Assembly (NCBI GenBank): GCA_013396915.1
Contig: VWZL01002565.1
Span: 62,001 to 126,000, forward strand
DNA: 64,000 bases
Direction of reading: 5' to 3'
From: Stercorarius parasiticus
Taxonomy: Eukaryota; Chordata; Aves; Charadriiformes; Stercorariidae
Below the pieces are notes generated by a model. The model did no database searches, was not told the origin of the DNA, and saw nothing but the letters and a program-made list of their open reading frames with translations. Positions 36,524 to 47,900 of the stretch are shown here, in pieces. Within the stretch, counting starts at the first letter, position 1. The number at the start of each line of letters is the position of its first letter. Position numbers and translations under genes: made by a program.

Positions 36524-39500
36524 ATCAGTATCTTAGAAGAAATGACAAGGAAAGATTTATCAGAAAGCCTTCACAGAATTCACCGGTTCAGAATGACAGA
36601 GTACTTGGTGGTTTTCTCACTTGCCTAACCTTGCTAGGTGAAGAAGATAAGGCTTTGTGGTAATTGCAAGTTAAAATAAAAATTTTTGTGCGTGGTAGAC
36701 ATAGGAGAAGAGAATGCAGAACCCCCAAAGTCTATTTTAGCACTTTGGTGAGCTGACCAAACTGGTAGCAAAATTTGGTTTCCCAGAATAACGGAGACAG
36801 AAGTGAAAACCAAGAGTAAATCGTGCACAGAGGGGGTCATTTTTCAATGGTTCTAAAAGCTGTTTTGGGAAATTTTCAAAATGACAGGATTGTGAGAAAC
36901 TGGAAGCATTATTCGATCTCCCACAAGGAAAAGGAAAAAATCACCCATCATTATTAAAAAGATGGTTTTCTGTAGCTTGATCATTTCCTAAAAGGCAAGA
37001 AAAAAAGATGCAGGTTTAATGGTCTGGGAGGTAGCTTCAGTGGGTTGGCAAGTGCAACAAATATTTCTGATTTTTTTTTTTTCATTTTTTTTTGTCAATG
37101 CATTGTCTTTTGGAGACAATTAACCTTGTGACAATGTCATGTTTTGCACCCTAATACCTATAAACTCTGAAGAAAAAAAGAAAACCAGACAAAACCACCC
37201 CTACCTTTGAATACTTGCTTACATACTGAATCTCATGTTTTATTTAATTTTTGGCCTCATTTTTGGGGGGTTCTAAATCACTATTTTAAGTGCTTAGAAA
37301 TGGCATACATTAAGAAAACACGGCTTAGTGAAGGAGTGCAATGGAGAAAGCTTGGTCATCAGATCTTTGCTTATCATCAGTGTTTGCTGTTGTCTCACAT
37401 TTGACTTAATGCAGACACGAGGTCTGCAATGATGTTCCATTACACTCCAGGGGCCCATGGGCTCCATTCCATGGACCTTGAGCTAAGAACCCAGGTCCAT
37501 TAGCTTCAGTGAAACCGTGCTCTGGGACAGCTGTACCCCTTCTTGTAATGGGGATAGCTCAGTCAGAGTTTATATACCATGGGTTGTTCCTTAAGAATTT
37601 ACACCAAGTGCGCAAAACATATTTTAAGAAAGCAGGATGTTCAGATCTAGGAGATGCTGATGGAGATCCTGCTGCTGGACAAATCTTGTAACAGATTGGG
37701 ATACATCTCTAAGTTAACATAGAAGATTTTAGTATTCCACCTCAGTACTTTGGAATCTCTCTGGAGTCAAAAGAAAGTTATCAGAATCCCCAGAGCCATC
37801 TCACTTATTGCAGACCCCTCCTTTGGCTTTGGAATGCAGTTTTTCTCCATCAAGTAGAGAGGAACTCTTAATTGCCATCTTCCACTTGGTGACTGAAATT
37901 TATCTCCTCAATGACTAAAGAGGAAGCATGGTTGACAAGATTAGACAAGTTACCGAGCTCTTAGGAAACTTCAGAGAGATTATTCCCTTTATGGAGACAG
38001 ACATTCTGAATTGCCTTCCCAGGACTCCTGGTAGTTTTTGATATAGCCAGTAGGAAGACATTTTCAGCAGGAAATATCTTGCCTCCTTCGCGTGTAAGGA
38101 AAACACAGCTCAACAGGAGGGCTCACATTCAGGCTGCGAATACCAGGCTGCATGTTAGCCACTGCTGAGCTCCAGAGTGGGATTGAAGTTCAGACATATC
38201 TCTCTGATTAACTTTTCCTTCTTGTTTGTTCCATAAACAATTTGGAGGCTTAAAGTTCACTTAAATAAATTTAAAAATAAGCTGGGTATTTCATACAGCA
38301 TTCTGAATCAATCAGCTGCAGACAAGTAAACTCAGAGAAACCTGAACTACATTTTTAAAAATGGACAGCTCCCAACTAGCTACCTGCATTTGTCAGCATA
38401 TAAAAATTACTTATCTACATAATAGAGTCATTTATTATTAGACTTTATGAAGTGGTTTTATATATGCTAAAAGAGTCTGATAGTAATGGTAGATGCTACT
38501 GTGAATTACCACTGCAATCATTTGCGAATACATTTTCTTGTATTACTTTTCTCTGGTTAATTTGAGATCAAATAATTCTAACACTGGCAGTAGGAAGGGC
38601 AAGAATCATGGAAAAAATGTCTGACAGAACTAATGTCTCTGGCAAGTGAATTGTTTAAGAAAATTCCATAGAGATCACTTTTTTGGAAGACAGAGGAAGT
38701 GAAAAAAAAATAAATATAGCTAAGAACCTCATCGGGACATCACGATAGGTTTGTAAACCAATGACCAAGCAGTTTGCTCCTTATGTCTCAGTGAAATATG
38801 AAATAATCCAGTCTCTGTTCAGTTCCATAGCAAGTTCATTTAAATAATTTTCTAGTCAGTGAAATTAAGCTTTTAGAAAGTGTGAAGTTGCAGCACTGCT
38901 GCTGTAGAATAGATGAATACTGTAAAATATCTCCCAATCTAATTCTAGCTATTGAAGCCAAAAATATTTGTTTCGTACAGTTATTTGAACAATGGGAGAC
39001 CTTTTCCAAACTGTCAGTAATGTTAGAGTATTTGTACTAATTATAACATTTGCAGTTACACTTATGTCCTTCCCCTGTGTGCCATAAAAAAAGGGGACAT
39101 GTAGATACTAACTATATTTAGGGACTGGTCTAAAATCAGTTGACATTGTTCGCTTGATTTCAAAAAACTTTGAATAGGAGCTGCCAGAGAAAAACTGCAA
39201 TTCACCCCAATATTTAATGCATTAAGGCTGAAGACTAGGGATAATCGAAGAACAAGATGGGAATCTCCCATGTGTCCTGAACAAAACTCAGTTATGTGTA
39301 AAAATTGTACTTTAACCAAGAATGCCAAATATGGACTTTGTTAAATTGTTAATTATATCAGGTTGTTGGGTGATTATTTTTTTCTCACTTATGTTATAAA
39401 TTTAAATAATTTAGGAAAAAAATGCAGTGTAGAGATGGCATAAATAAAAATATATAAAAAAAAATGTACTTGCTCTTTTGAAGGGCATACTGTTATTGAA

Positions 39501-42333
39501 ATACGTATGGTGGTACATGTAAATGTATAATTTGGACTTGTATCATCACTGTACTTGCACAGGTCTTGGAAGTTGTATAATTTAGGAAAATGGACTGATG
39601 CTGTAATACTTTATCACAGTAATAACATCTTTAAGTGTAATAATTTTTGAACAATGCTTTCAGAACATTTAAATAAAATAAAAATCTTTTTATACAAATA
39701 TCCTTTTTCAGAACCAGGCTGTGTCCTATTTTTGACCAACGCTAGGGAGCATAGTTACTTGCTAACTAACTTGAGGGGATTGTCAGTCAAACTTAAACAC
39801 TGAAATGTTTGTGTCTAGTAAGTTTAGTTCTGGTCACAGCTTTGAGATGCTCTGGTGAAAATTGTAAATGAACCCGTCTCTTTTCTCAGAGACAGGGTTA
39901 GTCTGTGCTAATGGGAAAGGTCTCTTATCAGGGGCTGATTGAGACAATTAATTAAGTATTTCTGATGGAGAACTTCAGCAACTGTGTTCTGAACCTATTT
40001 TATGGTTCCTTAGATCTTTCACAGTACAGTGAAATAATTTTGTCTCTTGGTCTTCTATTGGTACGTGCAGAATAGCTAGTTCATGTAATACCACCATTTT
40101 TCAGAGTTTTTCTGAGACATTGTGTTCTTTGATGTCTATAAGTAAGAGTAATCTAATTTCCCAGTTGCCATTTGAAAGATTGTCAAAAAAATTAGAAAAT
40201 ATCAATATTCAGGTTTGTCCTTTTCATTTCCATTTCTGTGAATAGTTTCAATATCATACAAAGTATGTTTTTATTATTCAGAACAGTCTGAACCTTTTTA
40301 AGGAAAAGCCTCCAAAAGACTGATTTGAAAAAGTTCTCTATTTCTATTATGATAGTAATCAGATTTGGTTTGAAATGTAGTGTTAAGGCTTGTTCTTATT
40401 TTGACACAAGAAGCGTATCTGAAGTACATCACAATCAGTTAAATTTTGCACCACAAAATAAAACATGTGAAACTGATTTTTTTCCCCAATTTACTTTGAG
40501 AAATGATTTTTTTTCCCCATATTTAGGCTTTAGATATTCTGATCCATGCCCACTGGGTTTTTTTGGAAAGACACAATGAAAGGAATACTTTACTCCCAAG
40601 TATCCTTTTCTTACATGCTCTTTCCTGTCATCAGTTTTTAACGTACTTGCTGCTACATCAAAATCTGACTACTGTTTTAAGCTACAACTTAGACTTCTAT
40701 AAATCAACACCTCAGTACTCTATAGATCCCTCTGGCCACATAATTTGAACATGTGGTTTACATTTCAATGAAATAGGACCACACAAGAAACCATTTGCAG
40801 CAGCCTAAGTAAAGATACAGCTCTTGCAGAAAATAATGTCCAGGTCTACCTGTGCATTTTTCTTCCTACTCATTTTGCTAGTGTATTTTCAGTGCTGTCA
40901 ATGTGTTACCCTTTTGGTAAATTATTTGGTGCGAGTTTCTGGTGGTTTGCTCTGTTCTGAATCAATAGATGTATATGCAGGGAAGAAATCCCGGGGATAG
41001 TAAAATTGTGCATCCATAAATGCCTCTGCTGCATACACCTGTAGTGTCACCAGAAGAACTACCAGATGAAAATCCCTGCTTATTAAAAGCTGAGTTTTGT
41101 GTTTGCATCACCTCCTGTTCAGATTTATGAATGTCATTTGATTTCTGTGGGCCTTGTGGACATTTATCAAATAAATAGCAATTCTCAGAGTGCAGCAGTG
41201 TGAATATACCAAGCTTTCAGGTGACACCATGCTCCATGACTGAATTAATTACCTGAAAAATTTCATAGGGCAGAAATTTCCTGTCATAAGCATGTCCTGG
41301 CGTCCTGGCCCCTGGGTTTGGGTTCTCAGATCCCTCTCCCCGGCTGTTTATTTGTCACTGTGAAATTTTCAGAGTTTTCACAGCATATGCAGCGTCCGCT
41401 CACCCTACTTTTGAATGCAGTAATAGCTCTGTATATGTAAGGGGTAAAATAAGAAGACCACCACTGACGTCAGTGGGGTTTGAATTTTCAGTTCAAGGCA
41501 AGTTGGCCAAAGGAACGAGTCTTGGACAGGAGTATTTTCCTCATGCTACACTTGTCAGACTCTATAGATTGGACTAGTTAAGAAGTCCAGCTGGCTAGTT
41601 GGATTTTCTCACATGGAAAACAGTAGTTAAGTGATTACTTTTAGCAATGGTTCCTCCCGAATTCATTGCTTTTGTTGCTACATGAGAAAATCCAGATGCT
41701 TTCTTTAAAAACATCACCAAAAAAGGGCCTCCTTAGGCTGTTCTTACTGGTGCTTTGGCTGCCCCTTGTGTTGGTGTCACTGTAGAGAGGACAATCTTTC
41801 TTCTGCTTTTTGAGATCTCAGAATTATTAGTGGTCTGATAATAACTGTACCTTAATAAGAGATATTCTCCTATCATTTCCGTTGGACCCCTGGCTGCCAA
41901 AAGAGGAGATCCAATCATAGATTGGAGTGCAGATGAGCAAATCCTATTCCTTGTGGTAAATTAAATCCAACACTGCCCTCTTCCTTAGGAATCAGAAATG
42001 GAGGATCAGGTCTGGCTTTCCCATTGGTAATAAATTTGTATTATTCCTTTTTTAGGGTGGTGATAGCTCATGATGTTTCAATTTTAATAGCTTAGTCTGA
42101 TGACTTCATAGCTCCACCATTAGTATTATTTAGTTATCCAGCGGCATGTTGGATTGATGGATCTTAACACCCCCCTCTTCAGGGGTTAATATCAATTAAT
42201 GTAAAAGAAGAATGAAAAAGAGAGTGGAGAAGGATAAAATTTGTATTTGGATACTCTTTCCTCACGCCTTCTCTTTGTCTTTTATTTTACTGCAGGAATT
42301 ACACACAATTGAATTGTGTGACTCAATGGTTGC

Positions 42334-42378
<45 letters not shown>
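42334..42378. repeat. Perfect (AAT)15 microsatellite
   Basis: Fifteen uninterrupted AAT units. Perfect length suggests present-day polymorphism. An apparent open frame across it encodes a poly-isoleucine run and is not a gene. Confidence 0.98.
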
Positions 42379-42379
<1 letters not shown>

Positions 42380-43159
42380 GTAAAACCCCCATACAAAATA
42401 CAGATTAAGAGAAAGAGCACATGCCTGAATTGTGCCTAATAAATGGATTTGGTGTCTGCAGTGAATGTGTGATGCCTTTAAGCTATGAAAATCTACAGGA
42501 TCACAGATCTTGTAATAATATTTCCCCTTGTTTGCTGATCATTCTCATAAAGAGCAGAACAAAGTGAAAAGTTAATTTCAAATGCAAAAATTCCCTTTTA
42601 TTCCTGGTGTTTCTTTTTCTGCTGACATCCCAAACTGGATGTAGTATCATTTGACAAAAAATTTGAGTAATTTCTGATATTCTCCTGAGTATCTGAACAG
42701 AAGCTAAAAAACAAGGTTTCATCAGAAACAGTTCTAGACTTCTATAATGCAAAGACCTATATGAACTGCATGTTTAGACTGTTTTTAGAATCTTTATTAA
42801 GAAACAGACACTGTGAAGGTACCTTCCAATTCATGCTACAATGGCTGCCTAAAATGAGTCTGCTGAACTGGACTCTTAGAGTATTTTTTATTACTTAATG
42901 ACTCAAGTATTTTGGAACAAAGAGTGAGCAACCGTAAGGGTGAAAAGTAAGCAGAAAAATCATGATTCAAGTTACAGTTCCAATCAAATCTTCTTACTGT
43001 CCATCACATAACAACAAACTAATCTTAGTGCTAGTTTGTGTGATCAGCTCATCAAGCTATTGAGTTTACAAGGTTGGTATAATACTCATTACAGAACTGA
43101 GAATGTTTCTTCTGCGATGACTTTCCTTTTCCTTAGGAATTTCTTGCCTCAGAGCATAA
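42379..43159. other. AT-rich non-coding DNA
   Basis: Nothing recognised. Confidence 0.5.
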
Positions 43160-43312
43160 TCAAAATAAATCCAAACGCAAGTGCCAGATTCTGCACTTGG
43201 GATGGAATAAACCTAGTTATACATACAAATTGAGGGATGAGAGACTGGAAAGCAGCCTGTGGAAAGAGATCTGGGGGTTTGGGTTGATGGAAGTTGAATA
43301 TGTGGCAACAAT
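43160..43312 (+). mobile_element. CR1 LINE, left part of an interrupted copy
   Basis: The plus-strand translation gives NKSKRKCQILHLGWNKP (about 43166-43216), then LRDERLESSLWKEIWGF, then KLNMWQQ at the right edge (about 43292-43312). These are successive landmarks of the C-terminal part of CR1 ORF2, after the catalytic core. The frame is cut at 43312 by the nested element and resumes at 44354. The copy is 5'-truncated near 43160 and has frame damage. Confidence 0.88.
43309..43312 (+). repeat. Target-site duplication CAAT (left)
   Basis: CAAT here and at 44354-44357 flank the nested CR1. Removing the insert and one CAAT restores uninterrupted CR1 reading at this point, which fixes the junction to within a few bases. 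Four bases is short, in keeping with CR1's short or absent duplications. Confidence 0.65.
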
Positions 43313-43405
43313 CATAGAATCATAAAATCTTCATGGTTGGAAAGGACCTTTGAGATCATCGAGTCCAACCATACACACACAAAAAAACCCCTACAATCTC
43401 TGCCA

Positions 43406-43790
43406 CTAGAGCATGCCCTCAAGTGCCAAATCTACATGTTTCTTAAATACCTCTAGGGATGGTGACTCAACCACCTCCCTGGACAGGCCGTTCCAGTGCC
43501 TGACCACTCTTTCAGGAAAGGAATTCTTCCTAAGAGCTAATCTAAACCTCCCCACCCGCAACTTCAGACCATTTCCTCTGGTCCTGTCATTATTCACCTG
43601 GGAGAAGAGGCCAACACCCACCTCTCTACAACCTCCTTTCAGGTAGTTGTAGAGGGCAATGAGGTCTCCCCTCAGCCTCCTCTTCTCCAGACTAAACATG
43701 CCCAGTTCCCTCAGCCTCTCCTCATATGGCTTGGTCTCCAGACCCCTCACCAGCTTGGTAGCTCTCCTCTGGACCCGCTCCAGCACTTCA
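43406..43790 (-). pseudogene. CR1 ORF2 C-terminal fragment
   Basis: About 128 codons open on the minus strand, ending at a stop at 43406. It starts [20 protein letters not shown], followed by [23 protein letters not shown], and [20 protein letters not shown]. These are the ordered landmarks of the CR1 ORF2 C-terminus, whose role is in the reverse transcriptase protein that copies CR1 RNA at the target site. Its reading frame is intact here, but it lacks the preceding domain block because of the break at the N. Confidence 0.93.
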
Positions 43791-43791
43791 N
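43791..43791. other. Single ambiguous base (N)
   Basis: The only N in the window, exactly where the nested CR1 loses about 330 bases of ORF2. Either a base-calling or assembly joint, or a real deletion with one unresolved base. Confidence 0.95.
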
Positions 43792-44353
43792 CCACCTAGT
43801 TTGGTGTCCTCTGCAAACTTACTGAGGGTGCACTCAATCCCCTCCTCCAGATCATTGAGAAAGATATTGAATAAAACTGGCCCCAAAACTGAGCCCTGAG
43901 GGACACCGCTGGTGACTGGCCGCCAACTGGAGTTAATCCCATTAATCACAACTGTCTGGGCATGGCCATCCAGCCAGTTTTTAACCCAGTGAAGAGGACA
44001 CTTGTCTATGCCATGATTCGCCAGCTTCTCCAGGAGAATGCTGTGGGGGATGGTGTCAAAGGCCTTACCAAAGTCCAGATAGACAACGTCCACAGCCTTC
44101 CCCATGACCAGAAGGTGGGTCACATGGTCATAGAAGGAGATCAGGTTGGTTAAGCAGGACCTCCCTTTCCTGAACCCATGCTGGCTGGCCCTGATCCCTT
44201 GGCTGCCCGGCGCTTGCCGTGAGAGCTCACTCAAGATAATCCTCTCCATGATCTTTCCTGGTACCGAGGTCAGGCTGACAGGCCTGTAGTTCCCCGGATC
44301 CTCCTTCCGACCCTTCTTGTAGATGGGTGTCACATTAGCCACCCTCCAGTCAG
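43792..44353 (-). pseudogene. CR1 reverse transcriptase core fragment
   Basis: Open minus-strand frame of about 184 codons. Visible in order: [19 protein letters not shown] (fingers), [31 protein letters not shown] (motif A, catalytic Asp of YLDF), [14 protein letters not shown] (motif B), and KFAEDTKLG (motif C). In CR1 motif C is normally FADD; here the first Asp is Glu (GAG codon, plus-strand 43809-43811). The enzyme would copy RNA to DNA at the nicked chromosomal site. The fragment lacks the endonuclease and the amino-terminal half and is not functional. Confidence 0.95.
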
Positions 44354-44357
44354 CAAT
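44354..44357 (+). repeat. Target-site duplication CAAT (right)
   Basis: Partner of the CAAT at 43309-43312, directly after the 5'-truncated end of the nested minus-strand CR1. Confidence 0.65.
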
Positions 44358-44972
44358 GTGCCCTGGCAGTCAAAAGGGCCAATCATGTCCTGGGGTGCAT
44401 CAAGCACAGCATAGCTAGCTGGTCGAAGGAGGTGATTGTCCCACTCTGCACTGCACTGGCACGGCACCACCTCAAGTACTGTGTGCAGTTTTGGGTGCCT
44501 CAATATAAGAAGGACATCAAACTATTAGAGTGCATCAAGAGCAGGGTGACCAAGATGGTGAAAAGTCTTGAGGGCAAGAGGAGTGGCTGAGGTTTGTTCA
44601 GCTTGGAGGAGAGAATGCTGAGGGGTGGCCTCATCTCAGTCTACAACTTCCTCAAGGAGGGCAGTGGAGGGGAAGGTGCTGAACTCCTCTCTCTGGTGAA
44701 CAGGGATAAGAGATGACGAAATGGAATGTAGTTGTGCCAGGGAAAGTTCAGATTGGACAGGAAAAGTTTCTTTACTGAGGGAGCGGTTGGTCACTGGAAC
44801 AGGCTCCCCAGAGAAGTGGTCATGGCACCAAGCCTGCCAGAGTTCAAGGAGTGTCTGCACAATGCTCTTAGTTATATGGTTTAGTGTTACGTAGTCCTTC
44901 AAGACGCAGGGAGTTGGACTCAATGATCCTTATGGATCCTTTCCAACTTGAGATACTCTTTGATTCTGTGAT
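44354..44972 (+). mobile_element. CR1 LINE, right part of the interrupted copy
   Basis: Resumes the ORF2 reading broken at 43312: [20 protein letters not shown], then HHLKYCVQFWVPQYKKDIKL, then IKSRVTKMVKSLEG before a stop at about 44588. Later landmarks follow with substitutions (GTGGCCTCATCTCAGTCTAC; CACTGGAACAGGCTCCCCAG; GAGTTGGACTCAATGATCC). It ends in CTTTGATTCTGTGATT (about 44958-44972), the CR1 tail. Several stops and frameshifts; an older copy than the element inside it. Confidence 0.92.
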
Positions 44973-47900
44973 TTCTTTTTAATTGTCTGGACATATTATT
45001 TTGAGTATTCAGGAATCTAAATTTAAATTTGTGTTTGATGAATGTGTTGGTTTGCCTTGATTCTGTTCTCTTCAGAAATTGGCCCAGCATCTGTTTGGTT
45101 CCACAGGGAAAAATTGCTTCTGTTTGTAGTTCAGGTCTTAGGGAAAGAATGATTTAATCTATATTACAGCTAGTTCTAATCCTTGTTCAACTATCTCACC
45201 TCTTGTGTATCACTCCTAGAGTGTGTGTGCATTTCTAAGAACTCGTGTAAGATGTCAACTTTTCTATTCACTTTTACTTGACTTCTAGATGCACATAAGA
45301 ACAATGAGTTCTTGGATTCAGAGGAGAAGGGATTTTAAATATTACTTGTATATCATAAAAGTGATAGGTTCCTGAAATATGTCTATTTTTTCTTGTGTTA
45401 TTAGTTCAGGCACAACCAAAAGAATGCAATTTACCAGCTGGGTGTAAGTAAGCACAGGTCTGTAGAACAGTATTTTTTTTATTTTCTATAGATGATGCCA
45501 TATTGATGCTAATTCTGTAACTAAAAAATTGATGGTACTATGCTTATCCATACTGATTAGGATGCGACTTCATGTGTTTGCTCAATAACTCTGATAGGAT
45601 AAATTGTACACTACTGCTCAGTATTTGTAAATAACAGTGGGATTAAACATGCACACACATGCACATGCATATAGTCATCTGCACTCTACATGCTTAATTT
45701 TATGAATTTAGTACATAATTTTTTTTTTATGTCGGGTCTGGTAAGATGATATTTTGATTTGCTGTTGTACATGCATGATTTTATAAGTTGTGTGCTTAGC
45801 TTATATGTCTTACTGGATTAGATGCAATGTTTCAAATGAGTAAACATATTTTTAAAGTCTTCAAAACCACAATTTGGAAGCATAACATTCAAACTCGTCC
45901 TTAAAGAGATTTTTTATCAAACAGAATAAGACTTTTTAAAGAGCTTGGTTGTCATTGAAAAGACACTGATGCAAACTAGTTGAATAACTAGGACATTTTT
46001 GCCAATCAACTTTTCAACAATATTTTTTATTTTTAATCTCCTGACTGCAAAGTATAGCTGATGGGCTTTTGTCATGTTTTATGTATAAAGTTGATATACA
46101 TCAATTATTTCAGTAGCAAATGTATCGTATGCTAAGCTGATTGCCAAGTATTGCTGCCTTGCCAGAAGAAAAAAATAAAAAAAAAAAAAAAGACAAAAAA
46201 AAGACGCCAAAACACAGAAAAAACCCCAAGCTTTAAAGTGAGTGACTCTTTAAGAAATTATCAAGAGCCTACAAGGGAAAATATCAATTAAAAAATATGG
46301 GAATTAGTTCAGTTTCATCTTGGGAAAAAGGCATAAATTAACTTCCAATCCCAGAAATCTAAACTTCCAATATTGAAGGGTAAAAAAGGATTAGTAAGCA
46401 AGAGAACTGGGCATGTGTTATGCACACAACCACCTAATAGTGCAACAGAGCAGAAGTAAAATTTTGTGTCACATACCTGTTTGTGTTTCCACTGTTAGAA
46501 TTATAATTCAGAATTATGTGAACTTCTGGGTATAGAGGGAAGGAGTGGCAGCGAGCAGAACCTGTGGGAGGTGAAATTTACACATTGGAGAGCACAGTGC
46601 TGAGGTGGCAAGTTAATATCTGTGGTTGATACCCAAAGCTTGACCCAGTGAAACTTCCACTGGAAAATTATGTTTTGAAGAAACTGAAGATTTAAAGACG
46701 CTCTGTCATAAGAAGGCATGAAAAATACCCATGAACATGGCCAGAAGGAAGGACAGGAGACTTCTGGAAATGGTTGCTAGAGCCTACTGCTTCAGAAGGA
46801 CCTAAATATGCAGTTGGAGGAAAGACAGAGTTGGGACTACAACCCACCCTTTCTCAAATTAGGATTTTGTGAAAGAACAGATTTGCTTTGTGTCAATGGG
46901 ATGCTAAACACATCTCAGGGAAAAGGAAAGAGGAAAGCAAGAGATAATATGGGGTTAAAAAGCTGGTTTCCAAGGGGCCGTGCTTCCAAAGATCAGCCTA
47001 ACTTTAGCAGGCATAGATTTTGGGGAGCTGAGCACACAGATTGTGAATCCAGCATGCAATGACAAAGCAGGGGGAGTTGGGTTTGAGTGAGACATTTCCT
47101 CATCAGCAGTTTTAGTGTTTGATGCTGACAAAGTTATCACAATGTTAAGGTAATGCTGAAGCCATTGCTGCAACGAAGAACTTAAGATGTAGTAGAAGGT
47201 AACTGGAAGTGGCATATTTCTCCCTAAAATTTCTTTCCAATGAATATTTAAACAGACCTGGGGGCTGACCTCTAATTAACATGGATCAATGCAATATGCC
47301 ATGTGAAATTAGGCAAGCTCTCCAAATAACCCAGAAAACACATATAAAATAGGTATATAAAAACAATTCTTTAAGTGTGGGCTTGTAGTAAGTGAAAGGA
47401 CAATGCAAACCATCTAGCTATAGGTGCCTGTGTAAATAGGCTAGTCACCTGACCGACTATTATAGAGTCAACAAAGAAAGGCAGACCCTTCCAGATAATG
47501 GTTCAGACTACAGGTGTGCTGAACTGGACTCCGGTGTCTCTTCTCCCTCTGTGATGTCTATATATGAAATACAAACTTGGCTGATTATGCGCATGTAATT
47601 CAGGCATAATTTGTGCCAGCATCTTGGTCTATATTAAATATATGGCTACTGTAGGTAAGCACATAACACAATTGCTATTTTTGCAATATTCATCAACAAT
47701 GTAGTTGTAAGCCCTGCTATACCAGCCAGCTTCAACACTATTTCCATCTGCTAAAAAGCAGGAAGAAATAAAGGTGTTTTATTATTTTATAGCATCTTTA
47801 GCTCTTCTGTGCTGACAGTAAAGAGCCAGATTGTTTTTTTAAGACGAAATCTGGTCTGGAAAAGTGGTATGTTTTCTTTAGTCAGTATATAGTGAAACTG

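Larger units (their letters stand above)
35272..42333. other. AT-rich non-coding DNA
   Basis: No gene recognised over 7 kb. Minor items are an imperfect tandem pair (36293-36350), a CA run (36501-36523), a poly(A)-signal-like cluster AATAAAATAAAAATC (about 39671-39685) and a CpG-containing patch at 41290-41400. The longest frames (90 aa or less) have no domain. Confidence 0.55.
43313..44353 (-). mobile_element. Nested CR1 LINE, antisense, 5'-truncated, internally deleted
   Basis: On the minus strand the element runs from inside ORF2 ([19 protein letters not shown]) through the reverse transcriptase core and the ORF2 C-terminus to a short 3' UTR of about 90 bases. The UTR carries GGTTGGACTCGATGATCTC and ends at the tail ATTCTATGA. 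It lies inside the plus-strand CR1, so it is the younger insertion. A block of roughly 110 codons that CR1 normally carries between the FADD motif and the LERVQRRAT motif is absent, and a single N (43791) sits exactly at that joint. Confidence 0.95.

Noticed and set aside
42212..42439. Open frame with a poly-isoleucine run
   Set aside because: Created by reading through (AAT)15.
43413..43646. Plus-strand frame with a protein-like look
   Set aside because: It is the antisense of CR1 ORF2; the minus-strand reading matches the known CR1 protein.
42861..47531. Identical 15-mer TGCTGAACTGGACTC at 42861-42875 and 47517-47531
   Set aside because: One or two shared 15-mers are expected by chance in 64 kb, and the flanks do not align.
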